Origin: Pseudomonas sp. ERMR1:02
Lineage (GTDB): Bacteria; Pseudomonadota; Gammaproteobacteria; Pseudomonadales; Pseudomonadaceae
Direction: 5' to 3'
Length of the DNA stretch: 64,000 nt
Assembly: GCF_002277815.1 (NCBI RefSeq)
Contig: NZ_NKJI01000009.1
Coordinates: 124,001-188,000, forward strand
Shown here: piece after piece, positions 9,348-17,911 of the stretch
Numbering within the stretch: position 1 is the stretch's first letter
Layout: every line of letters starts with the position of its first letter
Notes under the pieces: generated by a model
Databases searched by the model: none
The model's input: the letters and a program-made list of their open reading frames with translations, nothing else
What the model was told of the DNA's origin: nothing
Made by a program: the position numbers and the translations under genes

Positions 9348-10037
9348 ATGCGCTGGAGCAATTATCTAGCTCAGCTTTGTGTGTCCGCCAGCGTGCTGCT
9401 GGTTCCGTTCGTTGCCCAGGCAGCTTCGGAAGACGATCCTTGGGAAAGCATCAACCGCCCGATCTACCAATTCAACGACGTGGTCGACACTTATGCGCTG
9501 AAGCCTTTGGCCCAGGGCTATAAGTTCGTGACGCCGCAATTCCTGGAAGACGGCATCCACAACATGTTCCGCAACGTCGGCGAAGTGTCCAACCTCGCCA
9601 ACGATATCCTGCAGGCCAAACCCGCGGCGGCAGGGGTCGACACTGCACGTTTTATCTTCAACACCACCTTCGGCGTGCTGGGCTTCTTCGACGTCGGCAC
9701 CAAAATGGGCCTGCAACGCAACGACGAAGACTTCGGCCAGACCCTTGGTTATTGGGGCATGGGCAGCGGTCCGTACCTGATGCTGCCGCTGCTCGGCCCA
9801 AGTACCTTGCGTGACGCGCCATCGAAGTTCGTCGATAGTTATACCGGCCCGTACCGCTACATCAACGACGTACCGGTGCGTAATTCGGTTTTCGGTCTGA
9901 ACATTGTCGATACCCGCGCGAACTTGCTGTCCTCGGAAAAATTGATCACAGGTGACAAATACACCTTTATTCGTAACGCGTACCTGCAGAACCGTGAATT
10001 CAAAGTGAAGGACGGCCACGTCGAAGACGATTTCTGA
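9348..10037 (+). CDS. mlaA: MlaA/VacJ family outer-membrane lipid asymmetry protein
   Basis: MlaA removes mislocalised phospholipids from the outer leaflet of the outer membrane and passes them to the Mla pathway. The protein has 229 residues: signal peptide (ending PFVAQA/A), the family opening DDPWESINRPIYQFND, and the core GFFDVGTKMGLQRNDEDFGQTLGYWG and PLLGPSTLRD. The signal peptide lacks a lipobox Cys, so this MlaA may not be lipidated. ATG 9348 has AAGGAG six to seven bases upstream and is preferred to the upstream in-frame codons. A strong terminator follows. Confidence 0.93.
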   Translation: MRWSNYLAQLCVSASVLLVPFVAQAASEDDPWESINRPIYQFNDVVDTYALKPLAQGYKFVTPQFLEDGIHNMFRNVGEVSNLANDILQAKPAAAGVDTARFIFNTTFGVLGFFDVGTKMGLQRNDEDFGQTLGYWGMGSGPYLMLPLLGPSTLRDAPSKFVDSYTGPYRYINDVPVRNSVFGLNIVDTRANLLSSEKLITGDKYTFIRNAYLQNREFKVKDGHVEDDF

Positions 10038-10050
10038 TCCTGACCAGTAA

Positions 10051-10088
10051 ATGAAGAAGGCGGCCATTGAGCCGCCTTCTTCATTTTC
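10051..10088 (+). terminator. Intrinsic terminator after mlaA
   Basis: Perfect 14-bp stem (10051-10064 with 10071-10084, sequence ATGAAGAAGGCGGC) with a 6-base loop and TTTT. There is nothing else recognisable between mlaA and rssB (10089-10367) beyond the presumed rssB promoter. Confidence 0.9.
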
Positions 10089-10367
10089 GCCCACTTCGGT
10101 CCTTCCATTGAGTTACCGTTTTGACGGTTCTTATAACTCCCGGTGATTTGAAGAGTGCAGGCGCTCAAGCGACCATCGGTGTGAGCTTGAAACGCCTCGC
10201 GGATGGGAGTACCGTCTGCGCCTTAGAAGGGCACCTCTGGTGTACATGTGAGTAGGGCAAATGCTCGAAAACAGTGCAATAGAGAGGCTAGAAAGCGAAT
10301 CCAGTAGTGTGAGCCGGGCCATAACCCGAGCCGCTACGCCAACCTAATTCTGGCGCCGTTTGCCCAC

Positions 10368-11549
10368 ATGCCAAAAACCAGTGCCACGCTGCTGATAATC
10401 GATGATGACGAAGTAGTGCGCGCGAGCCTCGCCGCCTATTTGGAAGACAGTGGTTTCAGCGTCTTGCAGGCCAGCAATGGTCAGCAGGGCCTTCAGGTAT
10501 TCGAGCAAGACAAGCCCGACTTGGTCATCTGCGATCTGCGCATGCCGCAGATGGGTGGACTCGAACTTATTCGCCAGATCACCGAGCTGTCACCGCAAAC
10601 GCCAGTGATCGTAGTGTCGGGTGCCGGCGTGATGAACGATGCGGTCGAAGCGCTGCGTCTGGGCGCAGCGGACTACCTGATCAAACCTCTCGAAGATCTG
10701 GCTGTGCTTGAGCACTCTGTACGTCGGGCCCTGGATCGTGCGCGCCTGCTGCTGGAAAACCAGCGCTACCGTGAGAAGCTGGAAAAGGCCAATCGCGAGC
10801 TGGCGGCCAGCCTGAACCTGCTCCAGGAAGACCAGAACGCCGGTCGCCAGGTGCAGATGAACATGCTGCCGGTCAGCCCCTGGACCATCGACGAGTTCAA
10901 GTTTGCTCACCAGATCATCCCGTCGCTGTACCTGTCGGGTGATTTTGTCGACTATTTCCGGGTCGACGAGCGTCGTGTTGCGTTCTACCTGGCGGACGTT
11001 TCCGGTCATGGCGCCTCTTCAGCCTTCGTCACCGTGCTGCTGAAATTCATGACCACGCGCTTGTTGTTCGAGTCCAAGCGCAGCGGTACCTTGCCGGAAT
11101 TCAAGCCTTCAGAGGTTCTTGGTCATATCAACCGGGGCCTGATCAGTTGTAAGCTGGGAAAACACGTCACAATGGTCGGTGGAGTCATCGACGAGGAGAC
11201 AGGTTTGTTGACCTATAGCATCGGCGGTCATTTGCCGTTGCCTGTGTTGTACACACCCGACAGTGTTTGTTATCTGGAAGGGCGTGGCCTGCCGGTGGGC
11301 CTCTTCAATGAAGCCACCTACGAAGACCACGTACTGGAACTGCCGCCGACGTTCAGCCTGACGCTGATGTCTGATGGCATACTGGACCTTTTGCCAGAAC
11401 CAACACTCAAAGAAAAAGAAGCTGCGTTGCCCCAACGGGTCAAGTCAGCGGGCGGCAGCCTGGATGGTCTGCGGCAGGTTTTCGGATTGGCCACGCTAGG
11501 GGAGATGCCGGATGATATCGCCCTGTTGGTGTTGAGCAGGAATCTTTAA
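10368..11549 (+). CDS. rssB: RssB-type response regulator with PP2C-like output domain
   Basis: A 393-residue two-domain regulator. Residues 8-120 are a receiver (acidic IIDDDE at 10-15, phosphoacceptor Asp56 in VICDLRMPQMGG, Lys in YLIKPLED). A coiled linker (RARLLLENQRYREKLEKANREL) leads to a SpoIIE/PP2C-type domain from about 160 (LADVSGHGASSAFVTVLL, YSIGGHLPLPVL, LMSDGILDLLPEP). In Pseudomonas this protein works with RssC in control of sigma-S; that is family knowledge, not shown here. The stop overlaps the rssC start (TAATG), so the two are translationally coupled. Confidence 0.92.
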   Translation: MPKTSATLLIIDDDEVVRASLAAYLEDSGFSVLQASNGQQGLQVFEQDKPDLVICDLRMPQMGGLELIRQITELSPQTPVIVVSGAGVMNDAVEALRLGAADYLIKPLEDLAVLEHSVRRALDRARLLLENQRYREKLEKANRELAASLNLLQEDQNAGRQVQMNMLPVSPWTIDEFKFAHQIIPSLYLSGDFVDYFRVDERRVAFYLADVSGHGASSAFVTVLLKFMTTRLLFESKRSGTLPEFKPSEVLGHINRGLISCKLGKHVTMVGGVIDEETGLLTYSIGGHLPLPVLYTPDSVCYLEGRGLPVGLFNEATYEDHVLELPPTFSLTLMSDGILDLLPEPTLKEKEAALPQRVKSAGGSLDGLRQVFGLATLGEMPDDIALLVLSRNL

Positions 11550-12031
11550 TGAGTACTGGTAGAATCCAGTTCGCCGAGCAGGACGGCACCTTCGTCCTCA
11601 AGTTCGTCGGTGAAGTTCGCCTGACCCTGTGTTCGGCGTTGGATGCGACTATTGAGAAAATCTTCACCGCGATGAATTTCAACGCGATCGTGATTGATTT
11701 GACCGAAACCCGCAGCATCGACAGCACGACCCTTGGCTTGCTGGCCAAACTGTCGATCCTGTCGCGGCAAAAGGTCGGCCTGCTGCCGACCGTCGTCACC
11801 ACCCACGAGGACATCACCCGTCTGCTGCAGTCCATGGGCTTCGAGCAAGTGTTCAACATCGTTGATCAGCCTGTGGCGTGCCCGGAATGCCTGGACGACT
11901 TGCCGGATCAGGATCAGTCCGAAGAAGTGGTGCGGATCAAGGTGCTTGAAGCGCACAAGATCCTCATGGGCCTGAACGACTCCAATCGTGAAGCGTTTCA
12001 TGATCTGGTGAATGCGCTGGAGCGGCATTGA
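11549..12031 (+). CDS. rssC: Anti-sigma factor antagonist, STAS domain (RssC)
   Basis: A 160-residue cytosolic protein with an N-terminal STAS domain. The phosphorylatable Ser/Thr lies in LTETRSIDSTTLGLLAKLS, the classic anti-anti-sigma switch site. The C-terminal third (RIKVLEAHKILMGLNDSN) is an additional helical tail. It is translated from the overlapping TAATG with rssB and probably is the target of the RssB phosphatase domain. Its last ~50 bp form the left end of the tandemly repeated 572-bp unit. Confidence 0.9.
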   Translation: MSTGRIQFAEQDGTFVLKFVGEVRLTLCSALDATIEKIFTAMNFNAIVIDLTETRSIDSTTLGLLAKLSILSRQKVGLLPTVVTTHEDITRLLQSMGFEQVFNIVDQPVACPECLDDLPDQDQSEEVVRIKVLEAHKILMGLNDSNREAFHDLVNALERH

Positions 12032-12308
12032 TTCCTTGAATCACTTGACGCCGCTTTTGTAGGAGCGAGCTTGCTCGCGAAGGTCGTGAACGATGACGAG
12101 GGAAACCTGGCACCCCGTGGTGCTCTCAGGTTCATCGCGAGCAAGCTCGCTCCTACAGGAAAATGCATCACCTGTGGGAGCGGGCTTGCTCGCGAAGGCG
12201 TCCGCCCAATCTCCACATCTTCTAGCGCGAAGCCAACCCGTTGCACAGCAGACACAAAAAAGGGCGAACCCGACAAGGTTCGCCCTTTTTGCATTCCAGC
12301 TACTCAGA

Positions 12309-12557
12309 TCACAGCTTGGCCTGCAGCAACGCCTCAAGCTTTTCCTGGTCCCGGGCAAACTGACGAATCCCTTCAGCCAGTTTCTCGGTTGCCATGGCGT
12401 CCTCGTTGGACAACCAGCGGAACTGCGCTTCATTAAGGTTCAAGCGCGTTTCACCGGCGTGGCCCGGCGCCAGTTTGCGCTCCAGCTTGCCGGCAGCGCC
12501 CATCACCACAGTTTTGTAATCGTTGGCCTTGTAGTAGTTGTAGATGCGGGTCACCAA
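12309..12557 (-). pseudogene. Transaldolase C-terminal fragment, repeat unit 1
   Basis: Encodes 82 residues identical in pattern to the tal C-terminus ([19 protein letters not shown], then [13 protein letters not shown] to LLQAKL). The segment between GA and GKLERK (30 residues in intact tal) is missing. It has its own terminator copy but no catalytic lysine and no upstream tal sequence. It is a by-product of the tandem duplication. Confidence 0.88.
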
Positions 12558-12880
12558 TCGTGAAGCGTTTCATGATCTGGTGAATGCGCTGGAGCGGCAT
12601 TGATTCCCTGCGTCACTTGACGCCGCTTTTGTAGGAGCGAGCACGCTCGCGATGGTCGTCAACGATGACGAGGGAAACCTGGCACCCCGTGGTGCTCTCA
12701 GGTTCATCGCGAGCAAGCTCGCTCCTACAGGAAGATGCATCACCTGTAGGAGCGAGCTTGCTCGCGAAGGCGTCCGCCCAATCTCCACATCTTCTAGCGC
12801 GAAGCCAACCCGTTGCACAGCAAACACAAAAAAGGGCGAACCCACCAAGGTTCGCCCTTTTTGCATTCCAGCTATTCAGA

Positions 12881-13129
12881 TCACAGCTTGGCCTGCAGCA
12901 ACGCCTCAAGCTTTTCCTGGTCCCGGGCAAACTGACGAATCCCTTCAGCCAGTTTCTCGGTCGCCATGGCGTCTTCGTTGGACAACCAGCGGAACTGCGC
13001 TTCATTGAGGTTCAAGCGCGCTTCGCCGGCGTGGCCCGGCGCCAGTTTGCGCTCCAGCTTGCCGGTAGCGCCCATCACCACAGTTTTGTAATCGTTGGCC
13101 TTGTAGTAGTTGTAGATGCGGGTCACCAA
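12881..13129 (-). pseudogene. Transaldolase C-terminal fragment, repeat unit 2
   Basis: A second copy of the same 82-residue fragment with the same 90-bp internal deletion as unit 1. Both truncated copies therefore derive from one already deleted ancestor. Confidence 0.88.
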
Positions 13130-13400
13130 TCGTGAAGCGTTTCATGATCTGGTGAATGCGTTGGAGCGGCATTGATTCCTTGAATCACTTGACGCCGCTT
13201 TTGTAGGAGCGAGCTTGCTCGCGAAGGTCGTGAACGATGACGAGGGAAACCTGGCACCCCGTGGTGCTCTCAGGTTCATCGCGAGCAAGCTCGCTCCTAC
13301 AGGAAGATGCATCACCTGTGGGAGCGGGCTTGCTCGCGAAGGCGTCCGCCCAATCTCCACATCTTCTAGCGCGAAGCCAACCCGTTGCACAGCAAACACA

Positions 13401-13434
13401 AAAAAGGGCGAACCCACCAAGGTTCGCCCTTTTT
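13401..13434 (-). terminator. tal terminator (bidirectional), with copies at ~12258 and ~12830
   Basis: AAAAAGGGCGAACC (13401-13414) pairs with GGTTCGCCCTTTTT (13421-13434) across a 6-base loop. The A and T tracts let it work on both strands. The two upstream tandem units each contain a copy. Confidence 0.88.
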
Positions 13435-13452
13435 GCATTCCAGCTACTCAGA

Positions 13453-14379
13453 TCACAGCTTGGCCTGCAGCAACGCCTCAAGCTTTTCCTGGTCCCGGGC
13501 AAACTGACGAATCCCTTCAGCCAGTTTCTCGGTTGCCATGGCGTCCTCGTTGGACAACCAGCGGAACTGCGCTTCATTGAGGTTCAAGCGCGCTTCACCG
13601 GCGTGGCCCGGCGCCAGTTTGCGCTCCAGCTTGCCGGTGTCGGCCGCCAGCTTATCGATCAGGTCCGGGCTGATGGTCAGTCGGTCACAACCGGCCAGAT
13701 GCTCGATCTGACTCAAGTTACGGAAACTGGCGCCCATCACCACGGTTTTGTAATCGTTGGCCTTGTAGTAGTTGTAGATGCGGGTCACCGATTGCACGCC
13801 CGGATCATCCGCGCCGGTGTACTCATTGCCAGTGGCTTTCTTGTACCAGTCGTAAATACGGCCCACGAAAGGCGAAATCAGGAATACCCCGGCGTCAGCA
13901 CAAGCGGCAGCTTGAGCGAAGGAGAACAGCAGGGTCAGGTTGGTCTGGATGCCTTCCTTTTCCAGGACTTCGGCAGCGCGGATGCCTTCCCAGGTGGAGG
14001 CGATCTTGATCAGCACGCGGTCGCGGCCAATGCCGGCCTTTTCGTACAGCTCGATCAGACGATGCGCGCGCTTCAATACGGCATCAGTGTCGAACGACAG
14101 GCGAGCATCCACTTCGGTGGAAATGCGGCCCGGGATCACTTTGAGGATTTCCTGTCCCACCGCGACGCCAAATCGGTCGCTAGCCAGGCCCACATCGCCC
14201 TTGCAGTCGTGAACGCAAGTGTTGAGCAACTCGGCATAAGCAGGAAGGGCCGCTGCCTTGAGCAGCAGGGAAGGGTTGGTAGTAGCGTCCACCGGTTTAA
14301 CGCGAGCGATCGCTTCGAAGTCGCCAGTGTCGGCAACCACGGTGGTGATTTGTTTGAGTTGTTCCAGCTTGGAAGTCAT
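13453..14379 (-). CDS. tal: Transaldolase
   Basis: Transfers a dihydroxyacetone unit between sugar phosphates in the non-oxidative pentose phosphate pathway. The 308-residue size fits the TalB type. Visible signatures are [16 protein letters not shown] near 28-42 and the Schiff-base lysine Lys125 in [12 protein letters not shown], then [11 protein letters not shown] and [14 protein letters not shown] 14379 is chosen because the protein starts [10 protein letters not shown] as in the family; the frame continues upstream without good support. Its 3' end is shared with the tandem repeats. Confidence 0.97.
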   Translation of the reverse strand: MTSKLEQLKQITTVVADTGDFEAIARVKPVDATTNPSLLLKAAALPAYAELLNTCVHDCKGDVGLASDRFGVAVGQEILKVIPGRISTEVDARLSFDTDAVLKRAHRLIELYEKAGIGRDRVLIKIASTWEGIRAAEVLEKEGIQTNLTLLFSFAQAAACADAGVFLISPFVGRIYDWYKKATGNEYTGADDPGVQSVTRIYNYYKANDYKTVVMGASFRNLSQIEHLAGCDRLTISPDLIDKLAADTGKLERKLAPGHAGEARLNLNEAQFRWLSNEDAMATEKLAEGIRQFARDQEKLEALLQAKL

Positions 14380-14842
14380 GGGCGTGCTCTGTCCTATGGG
14401 TCTAATGACATTACCCGAGCGCTGACAGCCACTCAAGGGCGTGTACGTGTATCGATGGCTCCGGGGGCAACAACCTGAAAACAGGTGTTTGAAAGGTGGA
14501 GCACGGTATCGGTAGTTAGGATGCCAGGCGGGCGCACAGGTTCAACTCATCTGACGGTTAGCGCCCTTGCAATCAGATCATCTGGCTCCAGGGTTTTTTG
14601 CTAACTGTCGCAATAGTTACTTGTATTTCCGATAGGGTTGAAGTTTAACTAGTTTGGTAGTTGTCTTAGTAATTGTTATAAATAGTCAATTAAATCCTTG
14701 GTGGTTAATCGGCGCGTAATCATATGTTATTTGCTAAGGGTGCGATCGTTAGAATACGTCCAATACATGTATCGAATAAAGTGTAGTGTGATAATTGTGA
14801 ATCTGCGCTTGGTAGAAACGACTTCACACAGTGAAGAGGTAT
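14380..14842. other. Gene-free stretch between tal and a hypothetical gene
   Basis: About 460 bp without a credible gene. The right half (14600-14830) is markedly AT-rich compared with the flanks. It presumably carries divergent promoters; I see no convincing consensus or repeat. Confidence 0.5.
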
Positions 14843-15217
14843 ATGTTATTGGATGCATTTGATGATTTGATGCTTGGCTACGCACTAAAAAAATTAACCG
14901 ACGTGTTTGAAGAGGTCCTGGAAGTTTCCAACAGCTCCTCTTCGGATAAGACCACGGGCGTAATGGATCTCAGACAAACTAAAACCACACAAAAACTTCC
15001 CGTCTGGCTGGGGCGCCTGCGAGCCAACACTCCTTATCAAGTGACTCATGTATTGATCGATCAGATGCACGCTGCTCGAAAGCTCAACCGCGACGAGCGC
15101 TTCGCGGCACAAGCTGCCTTGCTCGAGGCGCTGGTGGAGGAGGGGCTGGCGATGCACGTAGCGAGTTATTCGGTCGCCGTCGTAGAGAAACGGCTAAAGT
15201 GCTTTGTGGATCACTGA
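14843..15217 (+). CDS. Hypothetical protein, unrecognised
   Basis: About 124 residues from ATG 14843; a GTG at 14831 is also in frame, and GAGG lies close to the ATG. The sequence is soluble, with no signal or TM segment, and predicted helical (LMLGYALKKLTDVFEEVLEV; DERFAAQAALLEALVEEGLA). I do not recognise a family. It is the first gene right of tal, at the left border of the polysaccharide region, preceded by AT-rich DNA. Confidence 0.55.
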   Translation: MLLDAFDDLMLGYALKKLTDVFEEVLEVSNSSSSDKTTGVMDLRQTKTTQKLPVWLGRLRANTPYQVTHVLIDQMHAARKLNRDERFAAQAALLEALVEEGLAMHVASYSVAVVEKRLKCFVDH

Positions 15218-15284
15218 ATTTTGCCTGCTGAGCACATGTCATATCCAAAACACTAGAAGTCTGCGCGAGACGTGAGGAAGTAGA

Positions 15285-15914
15285 TTGGAGTCAAGACTGT
15301 ACATTGCTCAATTCGCCGGCATCACCGTCATGCTCCCGGCAGCGCTGGTGGTTGCCGGTTGGTTGTGGAGCACTGCATCAAGAAAACTCGCCCTCGTATG
15401 GCTAGGCGTACTGTCCGTAGCCTATTTTGTCGTCGGTCTCAGTAAAGTGCTTTTCAAGGGCTGGGGAATTGGCCTGGAAAGTCTGGATATCGCGGTCATC
15501 AGCGGCCACGCGATGAACGCCTGCCTGGTGTCGACCGTTGTATTGAGTTTGCTACTGCGCCAGCTGGATCATCGCCTTCGATGGCTGGCACTGGGTGCGG
15601 GGCTGCTGTCGACCTGGTGGTTCAGTATCCAGTATGTCGCGCAGTCGATTCATCCACTGTCGGAAGCCATTGCCGGGGCGGTTGTGGGATCAGCTGCGGC
15701 CTGTGTATTTCTTTTCAGGCTGGAGAAAAAGCAAATCCGCAAAATTCCCATGCCGGTCCTCGCACTGGGGCTCGTGGTCATCGTGTTGAGTACGAGTATT
15801 CCGAAGTACACGGCTGAGGGTGTCTTGAACTCGGTTGCAGTGACTTTGTCGGGGGCTGAAAAGGCGTTTACGCGGCCTCATTGGCGCACGTCTGGTGAGC
15901 CGTCACGGTTGTAG
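15285..15914 (+). CDS. PAP2-like membrane phosphatase family protein
   Basis: A 209-residue protein with about six TM segments. The central VISGHAMNACLVS and the later IHPLSEAIAGAVVG resemble the SGH and H-x3-D motifs of PAP2 lipid-phosphate phosphatases. The Lys/Arg motif before them is poorly preserved (SKVLFKGWGIG) and the last Asp is Glu. A TTG start at 15285 follows GAGGAAG. In this setting it could recycle undecaprenyl pyrophosphate, which would matter because uppP at 41.6 kb is destroyed; that is speculation. Confidence 0.6.
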   Translation: MESRLYIAQFAGITVMLPAALVVAGWLWSTASRKLALVWLGVLSVAYFVVGLSKVLFKGWGIGLESLDIAVISGHAMNACLVSTVVLSLLLRQLDHRLRWLALGAGLLSTWWFSIQYVAQSIHPLSEAIAGAVVGSAAACVFLFRLEKKQIRKIPMPVLALGLVVIVLSTSIPKYTAEGVLNSVAVTLSGAEKAFTRPHWRTSGEPSRL

Positions 15915-16355
15915 ACGTTGGCTGATTGCGATTCGCGCCGAGAGGGCTGTACTAATCTCATCGATCCGAGCCAGCAGTTCTGCGGTTTTCAACTGCATCA
16001 GCGCAACATCGCCACGACTCTCAACGTTCAGCAGGATTTCCGCCTGAGTCTGCGAGAGCTGAACCTTGAAGCGCCATTGCGCGAACGTCAGGCATAGACC
16101 GTCACTGTCGTCCGCGTCCAGCGCTTTACTGGCATACAGCGACCGAAGATGCTCCAGCACGGCAATCGGATTACGCACTGCGCAGCCAATTTCCCCTGAG
16201 GAAGGAAACAGCCCGATCCGCTCCACCAACAACCTTGGTTGAGGTGAAGTGGGGGAGGGAGCTCTTTCGTGCGTCCGCAACCAGGCCATCAATCCACTAT
16301 TGCCCTCGGTGAGCGATTTATAGACAGCGTCGATTGGTGATCTGGAAGCGTTCAT
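15903..16355 (-). CDS. Hypothetical protein, unrecognised
   Basis: A 150-residue soluble protein beginning MNASRSPIDAVYKSLTEG; convergent and overlapping by 12 bp with the PAP2-like gene. Notable parts are ERIGLFPSSGEIGCAVRNP and a C-terminal helix (ALMQLKTAELLARIDEIST). I know no function. Codon use is like chromosomal genes of the window. The longer in-frame extension upstream lacks support. Confidence 0.55.
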   Translation of the reverse strand: MNASRSPIDAVYKSLTEGNSGLMAWLRTHERAPSPTSPQPRLLVERIGLFPSSGEIGCAVRNPIAVLEHLRSLYASKALDADDSDGLCLTFAQWRFKVQLSQTQAEILLNVESRGDVALMQLKTAELLARIDEISTALSARIAISQRLQP

Positions 16356-16431
16356 AGCGGTCTGCCTTGCACAAGGTTTATGGCCGCCCAGAAACGCGGC
16401 ACCCAAGAGCTGAAAAATACCGTTTACAGGC

Positions 16432-16629
16432 CTAATGCCGATCAGTTAAGCCGTAACACGCATCGTGTAGCAGCTGGCGAAGCCTGCGTTCGGCTGCGCA
16501 GCAGTCGTGAAATCAGGCTACGCGGTGTTTCAGGAAAACCGCACGCGCAGGTTTTACGACTGCTGCACAGCCGAACGCAGGCTTCGCCAGCTGCTACCGG
16601 TTGTGTTTGGCTTAACTGATCGGTATTAG
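16432..16629. repeat. ~200-bp imperfect palindrome next to galU
   Basis: Outer arms (CCGATCAGTTAAGCC near 16438 and GGCTTAACTGATCGG near 16609) and inner arms (GTAGCAGCTGGCGAAGCCTG near 16468 and its complement ending at 16597) form a nested cruciform-sized hairpin. It ends directly at the galU stop codon and may serve as its terminator. One arm of the same family recurs at 52533-52582. It is a different class from the GAGC..GCTCGCGA REPs. Confidence 0.85.
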
Positions 16630-16630
16630 A

Positions 16631-17464
16631 TTACAGGCCTTTCTTATACAAATTCTCATAACAGAAATTGGTAGCGTCGATGTAGCCTTCCGCTCCGCCG
16701 CAGTCGAAACGATTACCTTCGAATTTATAAGCCAGCACACAGCCACTCTGCGCCTGCTTCATCAACGCATCAGTAATCTGGATTTCACCGCCCTTGCCGG
16801 GCTCGGTATCGGCAATCAGGTCAAAGATATCGGCCGTCAGAATATAACGGCCAATAATCGCCAGATTGGACGGAGCATCTTCCGGCTTAGGCTTTTCAAC
16901 CATGCTGTTGACCCGATAAATACCTTCGCGAATCTGCTCGCCAGCGATAATCCCGTACTTATGTGTCTGATCGTTGGGCACTTCCTGGATCGCCACAATC
17001 GAACAGCGGAACTGCTTATAGAGTGCGATCATCTGAGACAGCACACCATCGCCGCCAATGTTCAAACACAGGTCGTCAGCCAGGACGACCGCAAAAGGTT
17101 CGTCACCAATCAACGGACGGCCAGAAAGAATCGCATGCCCCAGCCCCTTCATCTCCACCTGACGGGTGTAAGAGAACGTGCACGTCTCCATCAGCTCGCG
17201 AGTGCTCGCCAGGAATTTTTCCTTTTCACTGCCGCGAATCTGGTGTTCCAGCTCGTAGCTGATATCGAAGTGATCCTCCAAAGCCCGTTTGCCACGACCG
17301 GTAACGATCGCCATATGCTGAAGGCCCGCATCCCGAGCTTCCTCTACGCCGTACTGGATCAGAGGTTTATTCACAACCGGCAGCATTTCCTTAGGCATTG
17401 CCTTTGTGGCAGGCAGAAAGCGAGTGCCGTAGCCGGCTGCGGGGAATAGGCATTTACGGATCAT
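16631..17464 (-). CDS. galU: UTP-glucose-1-phosphate uridylyltransferase
   Basis: Makes UDP-glucose from UTP and glucose-1-phosphate, a precursor for surface glycans. The 277-residue protein begins with the nucleotide-binding motif PAAGYGTRFLPATKAMPKEM. VVLADDL carries the Mg-binding Asp, and MVEKPKPEDAPSNLAIIGRY and GGEIQITDAL are typical GalU segments. The frame is intact. It lies 85 bp downstream of vanZ on the same strand with a likely promoter between, and just upstream of the 200-bp palindrome. Confidence 0.97.
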   Translation of the reverse strand: MIRKCLFPAAGYGTRFLPATKAMPKEMLPVVNKPLIQYGVEEARDAGLQHMAIVTGRGKRALEDHFDISYELEHQIRGSEKEKFLASTRELMETCTFSYTRQVEMKGLGHAILSGRPLIGDEPFAVVLADDLCLNIGGDGVLSQMIALYKQFRCSIVAIQEVPNDQTHKYGIIAGEQIREGIYRVNSMVEKPKPEDAPSNLAIIGRYILTADIFDLIADTEPGKGGEIQITDALMKQAQSGCVLAYKFEGNRFDCGGAEGYIDATNFCYENLYKKGL

Positions 17465-17548
17465 GTAGGGGTCCTGTTAGATCGCCGATAGAGATGTGTG
17501 TAACGGAAAAGAGCTTTTAATTATTGTTTTAAGTCATCTTGCTTACGA

Positions 17549-17911
17549 TTAATGGCGCATCCAGCGCCAAGCAATCATCAAGCCGATCAACACACCAAAG
17601 GCATTCGCCAAGGCGTCGTAAGGTGATGCAGTGCGCAGCGGCATCAGTCCTTGTGCATATTCGATAAGGATCCCCGTCAGCAGGCAACCCAAGGCGATCC
17701 AGTGCAACTTGACCCGCAGGAAAGCCAGCCGGCAACTAAAAGACAACGCGAGAAAACCAACCAAATGATGCAGCTTGTCTTCCTGGGCAAAGGCTTCGGG
17801 AATCGGTTGCGCTCGTAACCCGGCAGTCAGCAAGACCACAGCAACGGTGATGAAAAACAGAGTACGTATCCAGAGGGGAAGTTGCGTGAGACCCAGGAGC
17901 AACGTACTCAT
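17549..17911 (-). CDS. VanZ family membrane protein
   Basis: A 120-residue protein with about four TM helices; KLHHLVGFLALSF and GILIEYAQGLMPLRTASPYDALANAFG are hallmarks of the VanZ family. Its ATG overlaps the yjbH stop (ATGA, 17908-17911), so it is the last gene of the yjbE-wza-yjbFGH operon. Its role there is unknown. Confidence 0.85.
   Translation of the reverse strand: MSTLLLGLTQLPLWIRTLFFITVAVVLLTAGLRAQPIPEAFAQEDKLHHLVGFLALSFSCRLAFLRVKLHWIALGCLLTGILIEYAQGLMPLRTASPYDALANAFGVLIGLMIAWRWMRH

Larger units (their letters stand above)
11982..13789. repeat. 572-bp tandem triplication across the rssC-tal junction
   Basis: The same sequence begins at 11982, 12554 and 13126 (exactly 572 bp apart). 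Each unit starts in the rssC 3' end (CCAATCGTGAAGCG), runs through three REP units and the tal terminator, and ends in the tal C-terminal coding region. Only the first unit continues from intact rssC and only the third runs into intact tal. Units one and two lack a 90-bp in-frame piece of tal that the third keeps. The units differ at a modest number of positions. Confidence 0.92.

Noticed and set aside
12040..13400. Regularly repeated short palindromes, considered as a CRISPR array
   Set aside because: The repeats are REP units within three 572-bp tandem blocks; spacers are not unique and no cas genes are present.
13237..14478. 413-residue plus-strand ORF over the third repeat unit and tal
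   Set aside because: It is the long antisense frame of tal, a common artefact of GC-rich coding DNA; the tal motifs are on the other strand.
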